Source: Phycicoccus sp. HDW14
GTDB lineage: Bacteria; Actinomycetota; Actinomycetes; Actinomycetales; Dermatophilaceae
Length of the DNA stretch: 64,000 nt
NCBI RefSeq assembly: GCF_011383005.1
Contig: NZ_CP049935.1
Location: forward strand, 3,782,001-3,846,000
Reading direction: 5' to 3'
The notes beneath the pieces are model-generated. The model was not told where the DNA came from. It did no database searches and saw only the letters and a list, made by a program, of their open reading frames with translations. How positions within the stretch are numbered: position 1 is the stretch's first letter; every line of letters starts with the position of its first letter. Both the position numbers and the translations under genes were made by a program. Shown piece by piece: positions 28,602 to 37,427 of the stretch.

Positions 28602-29038
28602 GTGCTGACACCGGAGGACGTGCTGAACACGAGCTTCACCCAGACCCAGTTCCGGGAGGGGTACGAGGAGCGGGAGGTCGACGAGTTCCTCGACGACGTC
28701 GTCGCCTCGCTGCGCCACCTCGACGGTGCCGGCGGGTCGGGCGGGGCCAGGCCGCGGCGGCTCCTCACGGCCGACGCGGTCGGGGCGGTGCGCTTCACCC
28801 CGACCCGCTACCGGCGCGGCTACGACATGGCCGAGGTCGACGCCCTCCTCGAACGGGTCGTCGCGGAGCTGGCGACCCGTGAGGGCGGAGGGCATCCGTC
28901 TCCCGCGCCGGTCGACGGACGGGCCGCGGCCCCGGCGGCTGCGACCGCGACGACGACCGCCACCGGACCCACCCCCGCATCCGGCGGCGGACTCGGTGCC
29001 CGCGTCCTGCGCCTGCTGCGCGGGACCCGAGGCCGTGA
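28602..29038 (+). CDS. DivIVA-domain protein, frameshifted near its end
   Basis: VLTPEDVLNTSFTQTQFREGYEEREVDEFLDDVVASLRHL is the DivIVA N-terminal signature. A second, similar stretch follows (LTADAVGAVRFTPTRYRRGYDMAEVDALLERVVAEL), so the protein has two tandem DivIVA-like motifs. An Ala/Thr-rich tail ends in ARVLRLLRG. The frame stays open past the next gene unless one G is added at GGG 29022-29024, which gives DPRP and a TGA overlapping the next GTG, as elsewhere in this window. The restored length is 145 residues. DivIVA domains bind curved membrane at poles and septa. Confidence 0.82.
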
Positions 29039-30168
29039 GCCCGCACGCCGTCGACGACCGGGCGGTCGCGCGGTGGCGGTTCCGGACCCAGCTGCTCGAC
29101 GGCCGGTCCGCGCCCGACGGACCGGCGGCGGTCCGCTCGCTGCTGGCCGTGCAGGCCGAGAACCTCGACCAGACCGGATGGGCCCTGGCCTCGCGCAGCG
29201 CCGCGGGCCTGCCGCCCGCGACCATGGCCGGCCTGCTCGCCGACGGCACGCTGGTGCGCACGCACGTCCTACGGCCCACCTGGCACCTCGTGCACCGCGC
29301 CGACCTGCGCTGGCTCCTCGAGCTCACCGGCCCCCGGGTGCGCCGGCAGGTGGGCCGCCAGCTGGAGCGCGACCTCGGCCTCGACCCGGCGACCGTCGCG
29401 GCCTGCACCGACGTCGTCCTCGCCGCGCTCGCCGAGACGCCCGACCTCACCCGCGACGAGCTCGGGGCGGCGCTCGAGTGGGCCGGACGACCCCTCGACG
29501 GGATGCGGCTGATGGTCCTCCTGGCCCACGCCGAGATGGGCCTGCACCTCGGCAGCGGCACCCCCCGCCCCGAGCCCGCCACCGCCACCGGCACCGGTTC
29601 CGCCACCCAGACCTACCGGCTCCTCGACGGGCGGCTCGACCCCTCGCCCCACGCAGACCGCGACGAGGCGCTGGCCGCCCTCACCCGCCGCTACGTCCTC
29701 GGCCACGGGCCGGCGACCGAGCGTGACCTCGCCTACTGGGCCACCCTGACGCTCACCGACGTCCGGGCCGGGATCGCCTCCGCGGCAGCGGAGCTCGAGT
29801 CCTTCGAGCACGACGGCCGCACCTTCTGGCACGCGCCCGGCGAGACGCCGCCGCCTCGACCTCGCACGCCGCGCGTCCACCTGCTGCACCTGCTCGACGA
29901 GTGGTACCGCGGTCACCAGGACTCCCGGCTCGTCGTCGACGCCGACGGCCTGCACCCGGTCGGGCGCGAGCCGTCCATCGGGCTGCTCGCCGTCGACGCG
30001 CAGATCGCGGGCACCGTGCGGCGCACCGTCCGCCCGGCGTCCGTGGCGTTCGACGTCACCCCCTACCGCCCGCTCACCGCGGCCGAGCGTCGTGCCCTCG
30101 ACGAGGAGGCGGCCCGCTACGGCGCCCACCTCGAGCGGACCCCCGTGCTCACCGTCGCCGGCGGCTGA
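29035..30168 (+). CDS. Winged-helix DNA-binding protein (HTH_42, AlkZ/YcaQ superfamily)
   Basis: 377 residues. LLAVQAENLDQTGWALASRSAAG, GTLVRTHVLRPTWHLVHRADLRWLLELTGPRV and LLDEWYRGHQDSRLVVDADGLH are family features: the QAQ-like motif (here QAEN) and the TWHL strand. AlkZ/YcaQ-type proteins excise cross-linked or alkylated bases; this actinobacterial branch has no confirmed activity. The GTG overlaps the DivIVA stop. The next gene but one is a distant paralogue, so the pair may have arisen by duplication. Confidence 0.83.
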   Translation: MSPHAVDDRAVARWRFRTQLLDGRSAPDGPAAVRSLLAVQAENLDQTGWALASRSAAGLPPATMAGLLADGTLVRTHVLRPTWHLVHRADLRWLLELTGPRVRRQVGRQLERDLGLDPATVAACTDVVLAALAETPDLTRDELGAALEWAGRPLDGMRLMVLLAHAEMGLHLGSGTPRPEPATATGTGSATQTYRLLDGRLDPSPHADRDEALAALTRRYVLGHGPATERDLAYWATLTLTDVRAGIASAAAELESFEHDGRTFWHAPGETPPPRPRTPRVHLLHLLDEWYRGHQDSRLVVDADGLHPVGREPSIGLLAVDAQIAGTVRRTVRPASVAFDVTPYRPLTAAERRALDEEAARYGAHLERTPVLTVAGG

Positions 30169-30228
30169 CCCCCAGCCACAGCGCGAACCGGACGGCGGTC
30201 GTCCGGAACCCGTGCGAGGCTGCCGGGC

Positions 30229-31344
30229 ATGGGGACGACCGAGCTCTCGACGACCTGGGACCGTGCGCTGGCGTGGCGGCTGCAGCGGCACCTGCTGGCG
30301 CCACCGGGCGACGAGCCGGTGGCCGACGTCGTCCGGCGGCTCGGCGCCGTGCCCTCGATGGACCCCGGCCTCGCCGAGCTGGCGGTTCGGTCCCGCCGCC
30401 GGTCCTCGCGGCCGGATGAGCTGGCACAGGCCGTGGCCGACGGGTCCGTCGTCATGGCCTACGCCTTCCGCGGTGCGGTGCACCACCTCTCGGCGGAGGA
30501 CGGCGGCGCCTACCTCACCCTGCGGGCGGCCGGCCGGCAGTGGGAGCGGCGCAGCTGGGTCGAGTACTACCGGCTGACCGCCGAGGACTGGCCGGACTTC
30601 CGGGCCGCCGTGCGCGACGCGCTGGCCGACGGGCCGCTGACCGTGCAGGAGCTCGGCGAGGCCCTCACGCGCCGGACGGCCTACCGGCACCTCGCGCCGG
30701 TCTTCGCCGAGGGCGCCGGCACGCTCGTCAAGCCGCTCCACTGGCAGGGCGACATGGTCTTCGGGCCGCCCCGGGACGGCAGGCCCACCTTCCAGCGGGC
30801 CGACACCAACCCGCACTGGCGCGGCCTGCCCGACCTCGACGCGGCGGGCGAGCACGTCGTCACGGCGTACCTGCGCAGCTACGGCCCCGCCACCCCGGCC
30901 CACGTCCATCGCTGGCTCGGCGACGGGCTGAGCGCCGGTCGGCGGCGCATCGACGGCTGGCTGTCCGCGCTCGCCGACCGCCTCGCCACCGTCGACGTCG
31001 AGGGCACTACCGCGCTCGTGCTGGCCGAGGACGTCGCGGCCCTCGAGGCGGCCGAACCCTCCGGTGCCGTGTGCCTCCTCCCGGGGCACGACCAGTGGGT
31101 GATGGGCCCCGGGAGCCAGGACGAGCACGTGGTCCCGCCCGCGCGCCGGGAGGCCGTGACGCGCAAGGCCAACCTCGTGGTCGTCGGCGGGGTGGTCCGC
31201 GGGACCTGGGCGCGCCGGGGCGGGGACCTCACCCTCACCTGGCTCGACGAGGGGCCGCGACCCGATGCCGCGCTGTCCGAGGCGGGTGACCATCTCGCCG
31301 GCCTGCTCGGCGGAGACCTGCGCGTGCGGCTCGACTCCGCCTGA
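30229..31344 (+). CDS. AlkZ-like DNA glycosylase/winged-helix protein (HTH_42)
   Basis: 371 residues, intact. ALAWRLQRHLLAPPGDEPVADVVRRLGAVPSMDPGLAELAVRSR, VVMAYAFRGAVHHLSAEDGGAYLTLRAA and TAYRHLAPVFAEGAGTLVKPLHWQGDMVFG fit the HTH_42 superfamily. LLPGHDQWVMGPGSQDEHVVPPARREAVTRKANLVVVGGVVRGTWAR matches the C-terminal domain of the AlkZ-like group. It probably acts on damaged DNA, but the catalytic activity is inferred only from the superfamily. It is a diverged paralogue of the upstream gene, with 60 bases between them. Confidence 0.83.
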   Translation: MGTTELSTTWDRALAWRLQRHLLAPPGDEPVADVVRRLGAVPSMDPGLAELAVRSRRRSSRPDELAQAVADGSVVMAYAFRGAVHHLSAEDGGAYLTLRAAGRQWERRSWVEYYRLTAEDWPDFRAAVRDALADGPLTVQELGEALTRRTAYRHLAPVFAEGAGTLVKPLHWQGDMVFGPPRDGRPTFQRADTNPHWRGLPDLDAAGEHVVTAYLRSYGPATPAHVHRWLGDGLSAGRRRIDGWLSALADRLATVDVEGTTALVLAEDVAALEAAEPSGAVCLLPGHDQWVMGPGSQDEHVVPPARREAVTRKANLVVVGGVVRGTWARRGGDLTLTWLDEGPRPDAALSEAGDHLAGLLGGDLRVRLDSA

Positions 31345-31346
31345 GC

Positions 31347-32150
31347 TCAGCGCCGACGCCACCCGGAGGGGTCGGGCGCCTCCGGGGAGGGTGACTCGTC
31401 GACGCCGGCCCGCATCGCCCGGGCGGCCGGCACCCGGCGGGCCACGTCCGTCCCCGGCAGCACGCCGGTGGGCAGGGCGGCCGACGCCGCCGCCCGGCGC
31501 AGCGTCCAGAGGTCGAGCGGGGAACCGCTCGCGACGAGCACGAGGTTGCCGAACCGCCGCCCCTTCAGTACCTCGTGGAGACCGACGATCGCGGTGTGCC
31601 CGAACGACTCCCGGGCGCCGGCGACCACCCGCGCGACGTAGCGCATCCCGGGCTCGTCGGTGAGGTTCGCGAGGAGGAGGCCGCCGTCGCCGAGCACCCG
31701 TCGGGCGTCGGCCAGCCACTCGACGGTGGTCAGCCCGGCCGGGACCCGGCCGCCGTCGAAGGCGTCGAGCACGACGAGGTCCGCGCTGTCGTCGGCGAGG
31801 GCTGCCATCCCCTCCTCGCCGCGCACGGGACGCACCCGGATGCGGTGGCCGCGCGGCAGCGGGAGCTCGCGGCGGACGGCCTCGGTGAGCGCCGTGTCGG
31901 GCTCGAGCACGACCTGGGGCGACCCCGGCCGGGTGTGGTGCACCCAGCGGGCGAGGGTCAGGCCGCCGCCCCCGACGTGCGTGACCCGCAGCCGACCGTC
32001 CGGGGCCAGCGCGTCGACGGCCAGGGCCAGGTGCTGGACGTACTCGAAGTGCAGGACTGCCGGCTCGTCGAGGTCGACCGCCGACTGCGGCAGGCCGTCG
32101 AGGAGGACCGTGACGGCGCCCCCGTCCTCCTCGAAGCGCACCTCGGCCAC
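31347..32150 (-). CDS. Spermidine-synthase-like SAM-binding protein
   Basis: 267 residues. MAEVRFEEDGGAVTVLLDGLPQSAVDLDEP, FEYVQHLALAVDAL, RVTHVGGGGLTLARWVHHTRPGSPQVVLEPD and DDSADLVVLDAFDGGRVPAGLTTVEWL follow the aminopropyltransferase Rossmann fold (glycine loop, acidic end of strand 2, D-x-x-D near the active site). Actinobacterial members of this group are annotated as spermidine-synthase-like, but most lack proven polyamine activity. TAGCCT ends 6 bases before the GTG on the minus strand, so it may be leaderless. Convergent with the AlkZ-like gene. Confidence 0.8.
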   Translation of the reverse strand: MAEVRFEEDGGAVTVLLDGLPQSAVDLDEPAVLHFEYVQHLALAVDALAPDGRLRVTHVGGGGLTLARWVHHTRPGSPQVVLEPDTALTEAVRRELPLPRGHRIRVRPVRGEEGMAALADDSADLVVLDAFDGGRVPAGLTTVEWLADARRVLGDGGLLLANLTDEPGMRYVARVVAGARESFGHTAIVGLHEVLKGRRFGNLVLVASGSPLDLWTLRRAAASAALPTGVLPGTDVARRVPAARAMRAGVDESPSPEAPDPSGWRRR

Positions 32151-32211
32151 GGCAGCAGGCTACGGGGCGCACCGGGAGCCGGGGTCGGCGCCCGCGGGTA
32201 GCGTCGGGCCC

Positions 32212-32589
32212 ATGCCACCCCGCCGCCGCACCGACCCCCTCGCCGGCCGGGCCGCCCTGGCCGCCTGGCACGCCGACCCCGAGGGCACCGACCGCGCCAC
32301 CCGGGCCACCGCCGTCCGGCACACCCTCGACGAGCTCGCGGCGCGCGCGCCCGGCAACAGCGTCGAGGTGCGGGTGCCCCCGTACGGCGTCACCCAGTGC
32401 GTCGAGGGTCCGCGGCACACGCGGGGCACCCCGCCCAACGTCGTCGAGACCGACGCCGAGACCTGGCTGCGCCTGGCCACCGGCACCACCGGGTGGGCCG
32501 CGGCGCTCGCCGAGGGTGTCCTGCGGGTCAGCGGCACCCGGGCCGACCTCTCGCCGCTCCTGCCGCTGACCCGCGAGGAGGCCCGGTGA
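32212..32589 (+). CDS. Sterol-carrier (SCP2-like) family protein
   Basis: 125 residues, MPPRRRTDPLAGRAALAAWHADP, then RATAVRHTLDELAARAPGNSVEVRVPPYGVTQCVEGPRHTRGTPPNVVETDAETWLRLATG. This is the actinobacterial bacterial-SCP family: the TRGTPPNVVETDAETWLRLATG stretch is highly typical. It binds a hydrophobic ligand; the role is unknown. TAGCGT (32199-32204) ends 7 bases before the ATG, a leaderless-type start. The stop overlaps the GTG of the LLM gene, so the two are coupled. Confidence 0.82.
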   Translation: MPPRRRTDPLAGRAALAAWHADPEGTDRATRATAVRHTLDELAARAPGNSVEVRVPPYGVTQCVEGPRHTRGTPPNVVETDAETWLRLATGTTGWAAALAEGVLRVSGTRADLSPLLPLTREEAR

Positions 32590-33446
32590 GCGCCCTGCGG
32601 CACGGCGTCGTCCTGCTCACCGACGAGCCGTGGCGGCAGATGGCCCCGCGCTGGCGGGCCGTCGAGGAGCTGGGCTTCGACCACGCGTGGACCTACGACC
32701 ACCTCGTGTGGGGCGGCCTGCCCGACAGCCCGTGGTTCAGCGCCCTGCCCACCCTCGCCGCGGCGGCCGGCGTCACCGAGCGGATCGGGCTCGGCACGTT
32801 CGTGTCCTCGCCGAACCAGAACCACCCGTACACGTACGCCCGCGACGTCATCACCCTCGACGACCTCACCGGCGGGCGCTTCCTCTGCGGGCTCGGCACG
32901 GGCGGCGACCTCGACTCGCGGCTGCTCGGCGCCGAGCTCGTCCTGCGCCAGCGCGTCGAGCGCTTCCACGAGTTCGTCCCGCTCCTCGACCGGCTGCTGC
33001 GCGAGGACCACGTCGACCACGAGGGCGACTGGTACCGCACCCGCGACGCCCGGACCCTGCCCGGCCCCGTGCGCCACCGGGTGCCGCTGCTCGTCGCCGC
33101 CAACGGGCCGCGCTCCATCCGGCTGGCCGCGACGCACGCCGACGGCTGGGTCACCTACGGCGGACGCGGCGACACCCTCGACGAGTGGTTCGCCCACGTC
33201 GCCGAGCTCGTCGAGCGCTTCGACGACGCCGTCGGGGAGGCCGGTCGGGGTCCGCTCGACCGCTATCTCTCCCTCGACTCCTCACCGCGGTTCTCGCTCG
33301 AGTCCGCCGGCCTGCACGCCGAGATGACCGGTCGGGCCGCGGCGCTCGGCTTCACCGACGTCGTCGTGCACTGGCCGCGCGAGGAGGGCCCGTACGCGGG
33401 CGACCCCGCCGTCCTCGAGGAGGTGGCGGGGTCGCTCGGCGGCTGA
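32586..33446 (+). CDS. LLM-class F420-dependent oxidoreductase
   Basis: 286 residues, VSALRHGVVLLTDEPWRQMAPRWRAVEELGFDHAWTYDHLVWGGLPDSPWF, RIGLGTFVSSPNQNHPYTYARDVITLDDLTGGRFLCGLGTGGDLD and VPLLVAANGPRSIRLAATHADGWVTYG. The GLG-x-G-x-D and AANGPRSIRLAA motifs are those of F420-dependent luciferase-like enzymes. It is coupled to the SCP-family gene by a GTGA overlap, so it may act on a ligand that the carrier binds (inference). The electron carrier is inferred from its actinobacterial relatives. Confidence 0.86.
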   Translation: MSALRHGVVLLTDEPWRQMAPRWRAVEELGFDHAWTYDHLVWGGLPDSPWFSALPTLAAAAGVTERIGLGTFVSSPNQNHPYTYARDVITLDDLTGGRFLCGLGTGGDLDSRLLGAELVLRQRVERFHEFVPLLDRLLREDHVDHEGDWYRTRDARTLPGPVRHRVPLLVAANGPRSIRLAATHADGWVTYGGRGDTLDEWFAHVAELVERFDDAVGEAGRGPLDRYLSLDSSPRFSLESAGLHAEMTGRAAALGFTDVVVHWPREEGPYAGDPAVLEEVAGSLGG

Positions 33447-33498
33447 CGCCGGGTCCGGCTGACGCCGTTCCGGCGGAGGCCGGTCGGGTGGTGGGTCG

Positions 33499-34263
33499 TC
33501 AGGCGACGGCCATCACCATGATCGGTGCCGAGGTCGGCGCGGCGGACCCGCCGGCCGGCTCGACGGTGACGCCGACGGCGGCCGCGCCGTCGATCCGGCC
33601 CTCGAGCGCGGCCTCGGCCCGCCCGTCCGTGCCGGCGGTGAGGAACCCGGCGGGCCGGGCGACCTCGTCGGAGCCGACGTACCAGAGCTGGTAGGTCTTG
33701 CCCTGGGGCGCCTGCGGCATGCCGCTGACCGTGATGGCCGAGCGGCCGAGCGTCCGGCTGTAGGCGAGCGTGGCCGTGGTGTCGCCCTTGTGGCTCGTGA
33801 CCGTCGCGGCGTCGGCGGCCCGCTCGACCTGCTGGACGGCGGTGAGCTGCGGGGCGTCGGTCGACCACGGGCTCCAGGCGACTCCACCGACGACGATCGC
33901 GGCGGCGGCCGCGGCCGCGGCGAACCACGTGCTCGTGCGTCGGACGAACGGGATGACCCGGGCGCCGGGCTGCTCGGCGGTCGGCGCCTCGGACGCCAGG
34001 GCCTCGGGGGCGGGGGTCTCGTCGGCGACGAGCGGCGGCAGCGGCCGGACCTGGGCGATGCCCGCGAGCACGGAGGCGCGCAGCGAGGCCGGTGGCGTGG
34101 CGTCGTTGAGTGAGGTGAGTGCGTGGGCGGCGTCCGACAGCTCGGACACCTCGGCGCGACACGAGTCGCAGGCGGCGAGGTGCTGCTCGAAGGCCGATCG
34201 CTCGGCGGGGTCGAGGGCGTCGACCGCGTACGCACCGCTGAGGTGGTGCAGATCGGGGCTCAT
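33499..34263 (-). CDS. rskA: Anti-sigma-K factor, RskA-like
   Basis: 254 residues. The N-terminal zinc-associated anti-sigma domain has H-x3-C-x2-C (HLAACDSC, preceded by LDPAERSAFEQ), then a single membrane helix STWFAAAAAAAAIVVGGVAW and an extracytoplasmic domain ending TSAPIMVMAVA. The outer domain contains MPQAPQGKTYQLWYV and DGAAAVGVTVEPAGGS, as in RskA. It holds SigK at the membrane and is degraded in steps on signal. The ATG overlaps the sigK stop (ATGA). Confidence 0.92.
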   Translation of the reverse strand: MSPDLHHLSGAYAVDALDPAERSAFEQHLAACDSCRAEVSELSDAAHALTSLNDATPPASLRASVLAGIAQVRPLPPLVADETPAPEALASEAPTAEQPGARVIPFVRRTSTWFAAAAAAAAIVVGGVAWSPWSTDAPQLTAVQQVERAADAATVTSHKGDTTATLAYSRTLGRSAITVSGMPQAPQGKTYQLWYVGSDEVARPAGFLTAGTDGRAEAALEGRIDGAAAVGVTVEPAGGSAAPTSAPIMVMAVA

Positions 34264-34873
34264 GCCGGTACTCCCAACGTGTCCCGGAGACGGATGAGAC
34301 CGTCGCGGATCCTGGTCTTGGCGGTTCCGAGGGGCAACCCGAGGAGGCTGGCCACCTCGGTGTGCGTGTAGCCGCCCAGGTAGGCCAGCTCCACGGCGCT
34401 GCGCTGCGCCTCGGTGAGGGTGAGGAGGGCCTTGCGGACCCGTTGTGCCTCGAGCGAGCTCGAGGCGGCCTCGGCGGTCTGGTCGAACTCGACCGGCTGG
34501 TTGGCGGCCGCGTGCGCGTCGTCGCGGCGCCGGGAGGCCTCGCTGGAGCGGACCCGGTCGACCGCCGCGCGGTGCGCGATGGTCATCAGCCACGAGAGGG
34601 CGCTGCCCCGGGCCGAGTCGAACCGGGCGCTGGTGCGCCAGACGTCGAGGTAGACCTCCTGGGTGACCTCCTCCGACATCGCGGGGTCCCGGACGATCCG
34701 CAGGACGAGTCCGTAGACCCGGCGCGAGGTGGCGTCGTAGAGCTCGGCGAAGGCCGCCTCGTCACCCCTGGCCGAGCGGCGCAGGAGCTCCGCGAGGTCG
34801 GCCGCGGAGGCAGCCGCCCCCCGGACGCGGAGGTGCGTGGTCCGGGGGAAGCGGCTGTCATGTCATCCATCAT
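34260..34873 (-). CDS. sigK: ECF sigma factor SigK, frameshifted near the start
   Basis: Restored length about 204 residues. Region 2 reads RGDEAAFAELYDATSRRVYGLVLRIVRDP then AMSEEVTQEVYLDVWRTSARFDSARGSALSWLMTIAHRAAVDRVR. Region 4 is LTEAQRSAVELAYLGGYTHTEVASLLGLPLGTAKTRIRDGLIRLRD. No start codon lies in this frame upstream. The likely start (MTAASPGPRTSASGG, ATG at 34861 or 34873) is in the next register, joined by one G missing from the run at 34817-34822. Only 11 bases separate it from the fasciclin gene, so it shares that SigK-type promoter and would be autoregulated. Confidence 0.9.
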
Positions 34874-34884
34874 GGCTGATCAGG

Positions 34885-35523
34885 TCACATCGCCGGGACG
34901 AGAACCTTGTCGATGATGTAGACGGTGGCGTTGGCGGTCTGCACGTTGCCGCAGACGACCTTCGCGTCACCGGGGGTCACGGTGAAGTCCTCACCGGAGC
35001 CGGAGACCGTGATCGACTTGCCCGAGAGGGTCTTGTGCTCGCCGGCGACCTGGTCCGGCGAGAGCCGGCCCTCGACGACGTGGTTGGTCAGCACGGTGGT
35101 CAGCAGGCCCTTCGGGTCCTTCATGGCCGCGTCGAGCGTGGCCTTCGGGAGGGCGGCGAACGCGTCGTCGGTCGGCGCGAAGACGGTGATGTCCTTGGCC
35201 GAGTTCAGCGTGTCGCCGAGGCCGGCCTCGCCGACGGCGGTGACGAGGGTCTTGAGGGCCGGGTTGTTGCTCGCCGCGGTGGCGACCGGGTCCTTGGCCA
35301 TGCCGTCGAACGAACCGGCGCCGCTGGTGGGCACGCCGGCGCAGGCCGAGCCGAAGGGCTTGTCCATCGACGCGGTCGACTCCGACGGGCTGGCCGCGGG
35401 GGCCGAGGAGCTCGCGGTGTTGCTGGAGCCGGAAGCGGAGGTCGTGTCGTCCGAACCGCAGGCGGCGAGGGTGAGGGGCAGGGCCAGCGCCAGGGCGGCG
35501 ACCGTCAGGCGGGTGGAACGCAT
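34885..35523 (-). CDS. Fasciclin-domain lipoprotein (MPT70/MPT83-like)
   Basis: 212 residues. The signal peptide ends in the lipobox LTLAACGSDD (Cys acylation site near residue 22), followed by a Ser/Ala linker. The fasciclin domain runs to the end, with ITVFAPTDDAFAALP (H1 box) and KSITVSGSGEDFTV-x-ANATVYIIDKVLVP (H2 box). AAGGAG precedes the ATG. In Mycobacterium the homologues MPT70 and MPT83 are the main SigK targets, and here the gene sits directly upstream of sigK. It is presumably a surface-anchored adhesion or envelope protein. Confidence 0.92.
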   Translation of the reverse strand: MRSTRLTVAALALALPLTLAACGSDDTTSASGSSNTASSSAPAASPSESTASMDKPFGSACAGVPTSGAGSFDGMAKDPVATAASNNPALKTLVTAVGEAGLGDTLNSAKDITVFAPTDDAFAALPKATLDAAMKDPKGLLTTVLTNHVVEGRLSPDQVAGEHKTLSGKSITVSGSGEDFTVTPGDAKVVCGNVQTANATVYIIDKVLVPAM

Positions 35524-35837
35524 GGGAGGTGCTCCTTGCAGAAGGTGGGTCTTGTGCTTCGTACACATGTCGTTCGGTACCTCGCGCGGGGTGGATTGGC
35601 TGCGGGGCAACTTTTTTCCGGGATGTCCGGTCACGAATCGGTCACGGCCCGTGGGCCGGCGGCCCGGGCGGCGTTCCGGGCCGCACGGGAGGCCGTCTCG
35701 GGCGCCGTGCTGCCCCGGCACGGACGCCCCGCGGTCCTGCCACGGACGCCCTGCTGCTGCCGGCCGCCGCCGGGGGACACGACGACGCCCACCGGCCGCA
35801 GGGGAGGCCGATGGGCGCCGCGTGCAGGGCGGTCCCG
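35524..35837. other. Intergenic region upstream of the fasciclin gene
   Basis: A 314-base gap on the minus-strand operon. Its right-hand part in transcription order contains the promoter at 35571-35598. The remaining bases, to the molybdopterin-oxidase stop, hold a short T-rich stretch near 35612-35617 that could end transcription of that gene. I see no gene here. Confidence 0.5.
35571..35598 (-). promoter_or_regulatory. Candidate SigK promoter of fasciclin-sigK-rskA
   Basis: On the minus strand CAATCC (35593-35598) and CGAACG (35571-35576) are separated by 16 bases, and the first C is preceded by another C. The SigK consensus known from mycobacteria is CCATCC at -35 and CGAA(T) at -10. It lies 47 bases upstream of the fasciclin start and matches the element at 37428-37456. 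Confidence 0.6.
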
Positions 35838-37421
35838 TCACTCGACGGTGACGATCACCGAGTGCCACCCGGTTGCTCCGCGGGGAAAGGGGGTCTGCCG
35901 CTTGTCGGTCTGGGCCTTGCCGTCCTCGTCGGTGGCGCGCACCTCGAGGGTGTGGCGACCGGGCAGGGCGTCCCAGGGCAGGTACCACTGGCGCCAGTAG
36001 TCGATGCCGGCGTCGGGACCGAGCTTGGTCTCCTGCCACTGGCCACCGTCGACGCGGACCTCGACCTTCGCGACGCCGCGCTGCTGGGCCCAGGCGATGC
36101 CGCCGATGACGGTGCGTCCGGCCTTGAGGGTCGAGAGCGGCTTCGGGGTGTCGATCCGGCTCTCGGTGTAGATGGGGCCGTCGATGGCCCAGTCACGGCC
36201 GGTCCAGTACGCGGTCTTCTTCGCGTACGTCGTCGCGGTGAGCTTCGTGAGCCACTTCGTCCCGCCGACGAACCCGTACAGGCCGGGGGTGATGAGCCGC
36301 GCGGGGAAGCCGTGGGCCGGCGGCAGCGGGGTGCCGTTCATCCCGACGGCCACGAGGGCGTCACGGTCGTCCATGAGCGCCTGGACCGGGGTCGAGATGG
36401 TCATGCCCTCGGTGGAGGTGCTGAAGATCTGGTCGACGCCGGACTGCACGCCGGCCCGCTCGAGCAGGTCGCGCACCCGCACACCGAGCCAGCGGGCGCT
36501 GCCGACGTAGGGGCCGCCGACCTCGTTGGACACGCAGGTGAGCGTGACGTCCTTCTCGATCATCGGGAGCTTGAGCAGCTCGTCGAAGGTCAGCGTGAAC
36601 GGCTTGTCGACCATCCCGTCGATGGTGAGCTCCCATCCGGTCGTGCTGACCCGGGGGATGACGAGGGCGGTGTCGATCCGGTAGAAGGCGTCGTTCGGCG
36701 TCCGAAAGGAGGACACCCCCCGCACCATCTCCTCCAGCCCCTGCGGGAGCGGCTCGAGCGTGGTCGCGGGCGTGGGCAGGACGACGTCGCTGACCGACGT
36801 GGCGCTGCGCACGAGCGACTGGCCGATGGCCCCGCCCGTGGCGGCGACGGCCCCGAGGCCGGCCGCGGCGACGATGACGGTGCGCCGGCCGCTGGTGCCG
36901 TCTCCGGCCGCACTGCGGTCGGGACCCGCGCCGGACGTGGGGTCGGCGTCGGCCGCGGCCCAGCGGTCGAGGGAGCGCAGCAGCCAGGAGGCGCCGAGCA
37001 CCCCGACGATCGCCGTCACCGCGCCCGGGAAGAGGTCGACCGGCTGGGCGGTGGGGCGCAGGGCGGCGGCGACGGCCGCGAGCAGGGCGAGGGCGCCGAG
37101 CAGGGCCAGGCCGAGGGTGCGGCGGGTCCGGGCGACGAGGCCGATGACCGCCGCGGCGACGAGCGTCACGAGGGCGACCGAGCCGATGAGGATCGGCTTG
37201 TCGGCCGTGCCGAAGTGGGCGACCGCCCACTCCTTGACCGGCGTCGGGGTGGCGTCGATGACGGTGGAGCCGACGGCGAGCACGGGCGAGGCCTCCGGGG
37301 AGACCAGCCCGGCCACGAGGTGGCCGGCGCCGGCGCCGGCGGCCGTGGCCAGCAGGGTGCCGGCCGCGTACCAGCCCTTCCGGGAGTGGCGGCCTGCTGA
37401 GGTCTGCTGGGTATCGGTCAC
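35838..37421 (-). CDS. Membrane-anchored molybdopterin-dependent oxidoreductase (sulfite-oxidase family)
   Basis: 527 residues. The N-terminal third has about five hydrophobic segments (GWYAAGTLLATAAGAGAGHLV, ILIGSVALVTLVAAAVIGLV, LGLALLGALALLAAVAAAL). The molybdopterin domain follows, with the cofactor ligand Cys in VTLTCVSNEVGG and the HGFPARLITPGLYGF loop. A Mo-co dimerisation domain ends the protein (VEVRVDGGQWQETKLG, TLEVRATDEDG). The catalytic side faces outwards. Mycobacterial SigK regulons contain a related gene. A SigK-type promoter sits 6 bases before the GTG, which links it to the adjacent sigma operon. The physiological substrate is unknown. Confidence 0.88.
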   Translation of the reverse strand: MTDTQQTSAGRHSRKGWYAAGTLLATAAGAGAGHLVAGLVSPEASPVLAVGSTVIDATPTPVKEWAVAHFGTADKPILIGSVALVTLVAAAVIGLVARTRRTLGLALLGALALLAAVAAALRPTAQPVDLFPGAVTAIVGVLGASWLLRSLDRWAAADADPTSGAGPDRSAAGDGTSGRRTVIVAAAGLGAVAATGGAIGQSLVRSATSVSDVVLPTPATTLEPLPQGLEEMVRGVSSFRTPNDAFYRIDTALVIPRVSTTGWELTIDGMVDKPFTLTFDELLKLPMIEKDVTLTCVSNEVGGPYVGSARWLGVRVRDLLERAGVQSGVDQIFSTSTEGMTISTPVQALMDDRDALVAVGMNGTPLPPAHGFPARLITPGLYGFVGGTKWLTKLTATTYAKKTAYWTGRDWAIDGPIYTESRIDTPKPLSTLKAGRTVIGGIAWAQQRGVAKVEVRVDGGQWQETKLGPDAGIDYWRQWYLPWDALPGRHTLEVRATDEDGKAQTDKRQTPFPRGATGWHSVIVTVE

Positions 37422-37427
37422 GACGGG

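Noticed and set aside
29269-32418. A 1049-codon open frame on the minus strand opposite the AlkZ-like genes, and other long frames of this kind
   Set aside because: In DNA with G/C at nearly every third position, antisense frames stay open by chance. This one is low-complexity Arg/Gly/Pro-rich, has no domain motif and overlaps well-supported genes on the other strand.
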